Source of the DNA: Pachyseris speciosa
Taxonomy: Eukaryota > Cnidaria > Anthozoa > Scleractinia > Pachyseridae
NCBI GenBank assembly: GCA_016490735.1
Contig: JAEMWC010000119.1
Span: 177,001-241,000 of the forward strand
Reading direction: 5' to 3'
DNA: 64,000 nt
The notes below the pieces were generated by a model that was not told the origin of the DNA, made no database searches, and worked only from the letters and a program-made list of their open reading frames with translations. Every line of letters starts with the position of its first letter. Within the stretch, counting starts at the first letter, position 1. Shown here piece by piece: positions 57,601 to 64,000 of this stretch. The translations under genes were made by a program, and so were the position numbers.

Positions 57601-60600
57601 TGGTCCTCTTTAGTCATACAAATATTCGTTTAGTTTTAAATTTAAGCTCTCAGCACTTTCACCTATAAAATCATACCCTAACAACTAATTTTCAATCTTC
57701 AATTTTCAAACAAACCTGCCCTGGTTCCAATACACCTCTCTCGTCCATGACACCCATCATCAAACGAGCCTCCGTTAGGGGCAGAAGAATGCGGGCGCGG
57801 GCAAGAAGTTCGTTGATGTGATTTCTGTACATAGCGACCAATAAGGACTTGAAAAATGGCTCAGTGGTCAGCGGTATCCCCGCGCTTGATATGCTGTGGT
57901 AAGACACGCCCATTTTGGCTCCAGTCGCCAGCAATTCGATAGCACCACGTTCATTTACGAGCATCCCTTGGTAAGAAGCAGCAGATACAAAATGTGAGTT
58001 CATACTAGGTCATGGCAAGAGTAAGGGTAGCAGTGGGAGAAGGGGAATTGAAAAAATCCTAACAATCCGTGCGTAGCCTTCTTCTCTTCCTTCTCCGACA
58101 TATCTGTAATGACTCTACCCGCTCTAGTCAAAGCCTGCATTATTCCTGCAAAATTTATCACCCAGACTGTAATCTTACATAAGACCCTAAACAATAATAG
58201 TTCTTATATGAAACTTAAGACGCTCAAAACGCTGCAGTAAAAAAGTTACTCATCGTTGTTGTCGTCAACGTCATCATAATTTTCATCGTCATAATCAGGA
58301 TTATTAAAAAAAAGATTATTTCACTTTCAAAACAGAGATCCACTGCTCACCTGCCAGCCTTTCCAACATATCATTTTGTAGACCAATAAACACCTCATCC
58401 GGGACACCCAAGTTGGAGAGCAACATGATAACCTGGTGGTTCAGGTAAACAGCCTGGGGTCGAGACGTATGCAGGACTTCGAGCCTGCGATGAAAGCTCT
58501 CAAATTTGCGCATGCTTGGGCGGAAGAAAGCTTGTTTGTCTGGAATTGTGGGATCAAGTGCAAGGACACCTTTGAACCCAGCGAATCGGATTTGAATTGC
58601 AGAAGGGACAAAGGGCTTTGCAATTTTCTTGACAACCTGAAAGGGAATCAGTTTTGAACGTTTTTGAGTAAGCGTGTTACAAATAGTCTGACAAGTCTAG
58701 CTAGTGCTAAACAACTTCTCGATGATCCACAAATCACTTTGTCGTATCATTTTTACCAAGAAAAGCCTCCTTCTATTCGTCAAACACTTCTTGAGAGTTT
58801 TGGACGTGTAAGTGAGTCGGAGTTAAAATGCAACTGGTGTTTTCTTTCACTGAAGTAACGTTTCAGCCTCGTGTTAATGGTACAGGGAACGAATTGGTAT
58901 CTTAACTTACAATACGTTCCATTCTTACCTTGCATGGAGCAAATGAATCAAGTAGGGAATTACCTTTTTCTGGCACTTTATAAAAGGAAGTGATAGAATG
59001 TGAGTCACTGCAAGATTAACCATTAACGTAAGTTCTGTTTTTGCATTGGTACTTTCAATCACTTTGAATTGTTGGGCGTCTTGTGTTAGATACCAGACCC
59101 CTGGCCCATAATGGGAGGTTGACTTTGATTGATAAACAATTAAGCGATTCTAAGGTGTCCAGTACACTATTAAGCCAGAGTTCAGTTATATTTTGAAACT
59201 GCATAAAAACAGCATTTTCGCGGATAAAAATTAAATCAAACAAACCTCTGTGACGAGCTCTTGAGATATTCTGCCCACTCCATCGGAAAAGCAGTATTTT
59301 TGGTCAGCTGTCCTGATCTCGACATCGTCCTCCAAGCTATGTAATGTACCTTGGCTTATCGCAATGCCAACGGCGTCTATCGATGTAGAAAAACACTGCC
59401 CCATGCGAGCCATATACGAAGCGACACATCTGGTATTGGACACAAAACAAAGGATATTAGGAATCGATCTAAAAGCTAGAAGGCAAATGTTTTTTCTTTA
59501 GAGAGAGAAAGCAAGCATTGTGTTTCAGGAATGCGCGCCTCTTCCAAAAGTATTTCGAAAAAATTTCTTCGTACTTCGAAGGTATCTGTAACGGTTGATA
59601 GCAACCCTACATTAATGAAAATAAATCTTCATAACATCTCCGACGCACCTGATATGTGTAAAGTCGCCCATCCATCCTCGTATGTTGTCCGGTTGAGACC
59701 TGGGTCCCACAAACCAGCAACTATGGTTACGAAGCTGACTGTTTGAGGATCCTAAGAAGAGAAACTGCTGACCAGCTATTTCCAGTCCTTCATTCAGTAC
59801 ACGGTTGATGTTATCGAGCAGTAGATCCAGACTCCCTCTTCCCGCTGATAGTTTTGAAAGGTCCTCGTCGCGAATGGTAACACACAGAAAGTCGTTTGTG
59901 TCATAGTTTCTGAGAACACGATTTTTCACCATGACTTCCGGTTGGTGTAGTAGTAGCCTTGTTGGGGTGATTACCGCGCGTTTTATTAAAGCGCAATGGC
60001 TTGGGACGAGCCTGTTCTGAACTGCGGAACTTGATGGATTGTTTTGCTCTAAAAACTGTTGAAAGGTTTTCTCAGGATCACAGAAGCTGTCTTTTTCCAA
60101 TCGTTTTTTCAACTGCTCCAAAGCTGCGCAGACAACATCAGAAGGCTTGCTTTGCAGAAGGGTTCCAAACTTGCAAGATAGTCGGCTACGAATAGCAGGA
60201 TGCAAGGAGATGACACTCTCTGCAGCGTACATGACATCGAAAGGCAAGTTGGTGGGAAGATCCACTTTTGGAATTCGTCCATAACTCTCCTTCACTCGAC
60301 AAAAGTAGGCTTTCTTTTGGAATCTATTCTGGATTGCAGCCAGCAAATGTATCAACCGAATGGATTCTTTAGAGGGTAATGCAAAACTATATGTCAAACA
60401 TTGACCCCATGCATTCTCACCACCCCGGATGTCGGGAACTCTTTCCCAGGGCATATCATCGTAAACACCATGAGAAGGACCTGGATGAGATTGATCGTGA
60501 AAATTCCTGACTTCATCCGGGTATTCTTCATCAGTCGAGAAGCTGTCGGTTTCCGATTCACTGCTATCACCCGACGAGTCGCTCATGTAACCTTCCTCAT

Positions 60601-63439
60601 TATTTTGGGGAACATTGTCGTTGACATCTTCATCTTGCGGCTCATCGTCGACCATTTGGAACAGACGAGGAGGGTGCTTTAAGGTTATGAAAACTCTCTT
60701 TATATCGGTACTTACGCCGCTTTCCACAACTATGAAATCTTCAAGCTCTTCATATCGAAGTTCGAGCTTGTAACGACCTCCCGCAAAGAACACCACCATC
60801 AATATCTTAAGGCTGTGGTCGAAAAAGATCTTAACCCTTTTCAGGTGCGGTTCTGTAGGCCATTCGCATCGAAAATGACATCGATTTACCAGGGTTCCGA
60901 GAAACAAAGAGCTTGCAGAGAGCGAATGACATGATTCACTCGCCTTGTGACGTTTCTTGGGAAGCGAGGGCTGGAGCCAAACCGGAAGTGGTTCTTCATC
61001 TTGGTTGGTCAGCTGTGAGCACCACACTTCGGTCACGTGACTAATGAACTCTTCTTTAGATCTGAACTCTTTATTGCCCACGTCTTCGTTTGCTTGAGGT
61101 TCAAAGGTCACGTGCTTCTGCTGTGCCTCTTCATTGGATAATGCAGTGGGCTGAGTTGTTTCCATGAACAAAACCTCGAAGTTGCTTTTGAGGAAGTTGA
61201 TCACACGATCTTCAGAACTTTCCAGATTAGTCAACGTGACTGTAATACACGGGCTGTATTGCTGGCTGCAAACATTCTCATCCGCTTTTTTTGTTGAAGG
61301 AGAGGAAGGATTTAGTGTTTGTACTTTGCAGTCGAATTCCTCCGCCTGCGATCTCAGCTTTTTGCTCTTCATTAAGCATCCAATAGCTCCCTTCATGTTT
61401 TCCTCCTTGAGGTTCACATCCTCGGCTTCTTGCTTCTCTTTTTCATCGCAGACCACGACAAACTTACTGCCAGGCCGACGGGACGCGCGTCCTCGGGTCT
61501 GAACAAAAGCCCGCAAGGTAGCAGCGCCTTCAAAGCGAACAACGAGGTTACAAATGGGAACATCAAGCCCTTCTTCAAGGACACTGGTGCTGATGAGAAG
61601 TTTGGTGACGCCTGATCTGAAGTTCCTTAACAACAAGTCTTGTTCATCTCTCCACGCCATTCCGTCGTAGCTTCCCTGACCATGGCCGACGAAGGCTCCA
61701 GGATTTAACGTTTCACTCACCTCCGGGATGGATCTGATCTGCTCGCACAACTTAAAAGCCGTCTTTCGCATGCTTACAAAGATAATACCTCTGGAAGATT
61801 CATCATCTTGCGCGCGGTCAACAAACTCTGTTATGTGTCTCACAAGGACGTTGTATCTGTTGGACTTTGCACTCCCCTCAACCTCGCTGTTAGCTAAGAC
61901 TCTTAAATCTGCAAAAGTAGGCTGGGCGGTCAAAATCGTCTTGAGTGCGCCATCTTTTGGAGAAACTGCATTGACTATACGGTGAACGCACTCTCGGAGG
62001 CATTCCAACGCGTACTTGTATCCAAGGACCTCGCTTACATCCACAACGCTGAGCAATTGCATGACATGTTCTCCAACTATCAACGGTTTTATTTTCTTTC
62101 TGTCACCATAACAACTATCAATCAATCTTCTCAGTGTACCTCTAAAGTTAGGCGAGAACACAGCCAGCCCTTGAAACACTAGACCTTGGCATCCCTGTGC
62201 GTTGTTGATGTGGGCGGTTGTCATTTGTCGAATGTGGTCCTCTATGAACCTTCTTAGGCGAACTTGGTTGGTGTTCAAAAAAGGAACCACTTCATAGCAA
62301 GTATCAGGCCTGTTCACATGAGCAACAAGGTCTTCAGACTTAACCGGCGTTGAAATATTACATTCCAGGTTCTCCAGCAATTCCTGAAGTTTCAGATTTG
62401 TTACTTCAGCTGACATCTCTCCGGCTGGTGACGCAGACAAACCCAGTACAACTGGTTTAAATCTGTTTGGAGTGTTGGGGTAGAAATTCATGATCTGCTT
62501 GTAAGGATGTTTGCCACGGCAATGGTGCGCCTCGTCGAAAACCAGGACAGAAACGTCGGACAGTCGCACGATTTCCGTGGCAAGAAAATTCAGAAAAATC
62601 TGATGCGTCACAACCAAGACGTCTACTTTTCTATCTGCTAATTTTTTATGCACATCCTTCAGTTGTTGTGTCTCCATATCACCAACCAATGTTCCCACCC
62701 TCAAATCTGGCACCTGGGACTTGATGTAGTCACTCTGTTGATAGACCAGCGGGATACGGTCAACAAGGAATACCATCAGTTTGTCTGGATTAAGCTTCTT
62801 CATGCAGCTCAGTACCATTGCCGCGATCAAGGTTTTACCCGAGCCCGTGGGCAAGTAAACCAGCGTATTCCCAAGCATGGCTTCAAGGAACATCTCACGT
62901 TGGTAGTTACGTGGTTTCTGACTTGTCAAGGAATCGATTTCCCGCGAGGTATGGGTTAGCCCGCGGGTATCACAATAAACAACGGGGCAGTCTCGTGGAC
63001 AAGGAGACAGAGAAAGGACTTCGTCATTTTTGCTTAAGTTTACAACTTGAATGCGACATTCCTTTTCAAGTCTGTCACGAACTTTCGACACTTTTTTCGC
63101 CCTGATTTCTTCCCCGTTGTTGGCGATGTAAACATTGTCAATTTTATAACAGATGAACTCTCGAGACAACAGCCTTTTCACGTAACCAACGTGTTTTCTG
63201 CATCGGTGATCTCGACAATAAACTTTGAAAGGGCAGTACTGTGCGTTTTTTTCGTCGGAAGTTTTGACCTTGTTGAGCTTTGTGTATGCCTCTTCTTCAT
63301 TTCCTTCTTTCACAGCAAGATGCACGTGTGAAGGTGGTAAAGTGGCCAACATGAGTATTTCTCTCGCAGCCAGCTCTGTTCGACATCCTCCACAATGGAC
63401 TGTGACTCCACGTGCGGCAATTGGAGACCGTGAATACAT
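50426..63439 (-). CDS. Fused RLR-type domain / SF2 helicase / cellular RdRP / Cid1-like nucleotidyltransferase (about 2,800 aa)
   Basis: Nine exons read right to left: 63439-59649, 59429-59246, 58636-58351, 58145-58119, 57966-57716, 56981-56765, 56194-54836, 54604-53522 and 51628-50426. All join in compatible phase with consensus donors and acceptors, except for a one-base frame break inside exon 7. Domain order (residues from the ATG at 63439): RIG-I/LGP2-like zinc domain ~10-130; SF2 helicase ~170-700; acidic linker; RdRP ~1130-1890; nucleotidyltransferase plus PAP-associated region ~1900-2240; KH-like segment ~2260-2310; basic unrecognised C terminus. The expected role is making and extending double-stranded RNA for small-RNA silencing or antiviral defence, probably cytoplasmic; this is inference. 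An acceptor at 63465 just upstream of the ATG means more 5' exons may exist. Each domain call rests on visible motifs; the fusion rests on splice phase. Confidence 0.85.
51629..53521 (-). other. Last intron of the fusion gene
   Basis: This 1.9-kb intron (donor AAG|GTAATT, acceptor TTTTTAG) contains one copy of a MITE family (52474-52844) that also occurs in the cilium gene. Its remainder has no exon I can support by phase and motif. Short open frames here lack family resemblance. Confidence 0.55.
52474..52844. mobile_element. MITE family A, copy 2 (371 bp)
   Basis: Ends TAGGGAGCTTAAGCAACGAG and TTTGCTTAAGCTCTCTA, with an interior ~80-85% identical to copy 1 at 1597-1957. It lies in the last intron of the RdRP fusion gene. 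Confidence 0.85.
53522..53960 (-). CDS. KH-like segment after the nucleotidyltransferase
   Basis: The end of exon 8. The stretch from SKAQEIARKTGARSVIIRRN through SAFLEVKGSEPAVRAVEKQL has the alternation of a KH RNA-binding domain: a helix, a short loop after GA, a beta strand, then a strand-helix ending in a hydrophobic repeat. A canonical GxxG is not evident, so this is a weak call. A polar tail (LLFEDSRNKNDHVTL) leads to the donor after QQLK at 53522. If right, it adds a further RNA-binding module to the fusion. Confidence 0.35.
53960..55294 (-). CDS. Cid1/Trf4-type nucleotidyltransferase domain with PAP-associated region
   Basis: The 3' part of exon 7 and the 5' part of exon 8. The nucleotide-binding signature is IGSSATLLLHQKSDLELCV: a GS dipeptide, then D-x-E, with the third carboxylate probably in LVCDLSSNPDSLS after the intron. 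This is the DNA polymerase beta fold of non-canonical poly(A)/poly(U) polymerases. YPLVLLVVRLIHRWC and AGNTSNILISMLLV match the central helical domain, and AALLGEILMEFFQ matches the PAP-associated domain. A D-x-E in place of D-x-D is tolerated in the superfamily. Likely activity is untemplated 3' addition to RNA, as by fission-yeast Cid12 or nematode RDE-3/CDE-1. It is joined to the RdRP by a frame break at 55242-55294. Confidence 0.82.
55300..60020 (-). CDS. Cellular RNA-dependent RNA polymerase domain (exons 1-7)
   Basis: The domain begins near VITPTRLL and NRVLRNYDTNDF in exon 1. It continues with FLFLGSSNSQLRNHSCWF and IRGWMGDFTHI, then MARMGQCFSTS and YCFSDGVGRIS (exon 2), PSAIQIRFAGFKGVLALDP, LNHQVIMLLSNLGVPDEVF (exon 3), LMMGVMDERGVLEPGQ (exon 5), RNPCLHPGDV and RPHPNEMAG (exon 6), and the catalytic GGDLDGDLYFVCW (exon 7, near 56190). 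These are the diagnostic blocks of the eukaryotic QDE-1/RDR/EGO-1 family, with all three catalytic aspartates of DLDGD intact. It would copy RNA into double-stranded RNA with or without a primer. The closing segment FPWFINDVMLAIK is the usual RdRP end. Animal RdRPs are patchily retained, cnidarians being among the lineages that keep them (established knowledge). Confidence 0.93.
56390..56470 (-). mobile_element. Possible Penelope-like hammerhead relic
   Basis: On the minus strand, CTGAGTCTTCTAATCAGGTT followed by GTCGAAACGTCAG matches the stem-plus-GAAAC layout of the motif seen near 49.3 kb. It lies in the intron before exon 7. Confidence 0.3.
57269..57466. mobile_element. Foldback element in the RdRP-gene intron
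   Basis: TTTAGTATAAATCTACTAG near 57270 pairs with CTAGTAGATTTATACTAAA near 57450, an 18-19-bp inverted repeat with diverged inner arms. It lies in the intron between exons 5 and 6. Confidence 0.65.
60300..61400 (-). CDS. Linker between helicase and RdRP, with an acidic Ser-rich stretch
   Basis: Residues ~680-1045 of the fusion protein, still in exon 1. The first part is polar and may be disordered. It is followed by a beta-rich patch (VKIFFDHSLKILMVVFFAG, GRYKLELRYEELEDFIVV) and then a strongly acidic serine-rich run (SDSSGDSSESETDSFSTDEE) before WERVPDIRGGENAWGQC. The beta-rich patch may be the N-terminal accessory module seen before the catalytic region in plant-type RdRPs, but I cannot assign it. 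The acidic run has many casein-kinase-2-like sites. No frame break or stop interrupts it. Confidence 0.6.
61430..62920 (-). CDS. RIG-I/Dicer-type superfamily 2 helicase domain
   Basis: Part of exon 1, residues ~170-670. The motifs appear in order: RNYQREMF before motif I, PTGSGKT (Walker A, about residue 196), FLVDRIPLVYQQ (Ia), FDEAHHC (II, about residue 300), LGLSASP (III), GIIFVSMRKTAF (IV), STSVLEEGLDVP (V) and QTRGRASR (VI, about residue 646). The long segment between the two RecA folds fits the helical insertion domain of RLR and Dicer helicases. All ATPase residues are present. In this family ATP hydrolysis drives double-stranded-RNA recognition or translocation more than unwinding. 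The Dicer RNase III domains are absent, and RdRP sequence follows instead. Confidence 0.92.
63049..63415 (-). CDS. RIG-I/LGP2 C-terminal-type RNA-binding zinc domain (at the N terminus here)
   Basis: Part of exon 1. Four cysteines are arranged as C-x2-C (VHCGGC) and C-x4-C (YCRDHRC), about 70 residues apart, followed by a glycine and a beta-rich stretch ending in IRAKKVSKV. This is the layout of the RIG-I-like receptor regulatory domain, in which a zinc ion supports a surface that binds RNA ends; vertebrate LGP2 has a very similar IxAKKxSxV tail. In RIG-I, MDA5 and LGP2 the domain follows the helicase, whereas here it precedes it. It could sense 5' ends or the termini of double-stranded RNA for the polymerase downstream. 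The cysteine pattern is seen; RNA binding is family knowledge. Confidence 0.8.
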
Positions 63440-63644
63440 CGCTGACCGAAATTTTATAGCCTTTCTGGAAAGAAATATTGGTCCGTACCAAAATTCTTGA
63501 TTAGAGTAAGAAAAAACCAAAACAATTATAGTAGCAGATTATCCAGATTCCATACAAACAAATGACACGAATCCATTTTTTATCGTTTTCTTCGGACAAC
63601 GGAGTTAATCATTATCATCATCATCATCTTATTACCCTTTTTGG

Positions 63645-63712
63645 AGTTATTAGCATTAGCATTAGCATTAGCATTAGCATTAGCATCAGTATCAATATCA
63701 GTATTAGTATTT
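63645..63712. repeat. (AGCATT)n microsatellite
   Basis: TTAGCATTAGCATTAGCATT grading into ATCAGTATCAATATCAG. It lies 5' of the RdRP fusion gene. Confidence 0.9.
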
Positions 63713-63759
63713 GGTTGGCAGACAAGACATGATTAGCAATTGCTTATTCGTGACATTTT

Positions 63760-64000
63760 AACCCCATTTACACGCGCTAAAAAATCGGCACGGCACGTCA
63801 AATTTTTGGCACCGTGCTTAAACCATTTCGGCACGGCACTACCCATTTACACGACCAAAACCTAAAGATTTTTCTCCTGCTGGGCACGATTCCAATTTTT
63901 AATTGGCACTCTTTAATTTCTGTCTGTTTTTTTCCCGGGAAATGGCGGATAGACAACAAGTAATCATTTTGCATCGCGCGTTAGGCGTGAAACGTGCCTT
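63760..64000. repeat. Probable truncated interspersed repeat at the window edge
   Basis: Two ATTTACACG words ~80 bp apart and repeated GGCACGGCAC, in direct and complementary form, suggest a MITE-like element that runs out of the window. Confidence 0.4.

Noticed and set aside
50426..63439. Viral origin of the RdRP
   Set aside because: The DLDGD-type RdRP with RDR-family blocks, many introns and the linked helicase are those of cellular silencing polymerases, unlike RNA-virus polymerases with their GDD motif.

Overview
The window is animal nuclear DNA, most likely from a cnidarian and probably a stony coral. The reasons are intron-rich genes with GT-AG introns, a long central-apparatus cilium gene, a plant-like cellular RNA-dependent RNA polymerase (RdRP), a transposase of the type common in cnidarians, and dense miniature inverted-repeat elements, tRNA-derived SINEs and triplet microsatellites. 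The species assignment is inference.

Layout. (1) 1-25.6 kb, + strand: 32 exons forming the C-terminal ~1,918 residues of a giant protein that I read as CFAP54, a ciliary central-apparatus protein. Its introns hold foldback elements, a SINE, (ATC)n arrays, a tetranucleotide array and a 40-bp G-rich VNTR. (2) 25.6-50.4 kb: repeat territory between two convergent genes. It holds diverged ~140-bp satellite monomers, an intact 2.79-kb DNA transposon (29355-32141, 616-aa transposase, TTAA target duplication), a near-perfect array of about 25 copies of a 376-bp satellite (32.1-41.7 kb), inverted and diverged satellite relics, a hAT-like MITE, a 2.28-kb long-inverted-repeat element, SINEs and Penelope-like remnants. 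(3) 50.4-63.5 kb, - strand: one gene of nine recognised exons whose splice phases all agree, apart from one frame break, encoding about 2,800 residues.

The - strand gene is the main discovery. In order it encodes a RIG-I/LGP2-type C-terminal (RNA-end-binding, zinc) domain placed at the N terminus, a RIG-I/Dicer-type SF2 helicase, a cellular RdRP with the DLDGD catalytic motif, a Cid1/Trf4-type nucleotidyltransferase with a PAP-associated region, and an unrecognised basic C-terminal region. Helicase, RdRP and nucleotidyltransferase are the three subunits of the fission-yeast RDRC (Hrr1, Rdp1, Cid12), and the helicase plus RLR-type domain recalls the nematode DRH proteins. The gene therefore looks like a covalently fused small-RNA amplification or antiviral machine.

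Two single-base frame breaks, one in each gene (exon 27 of the cilium gene; the RdRP/nucleotidyltransferase junction), each span a homopolymer run and could be assembly errors. All exon coordinates come from hand-read splice sites and phase matching, without transcript evidence.
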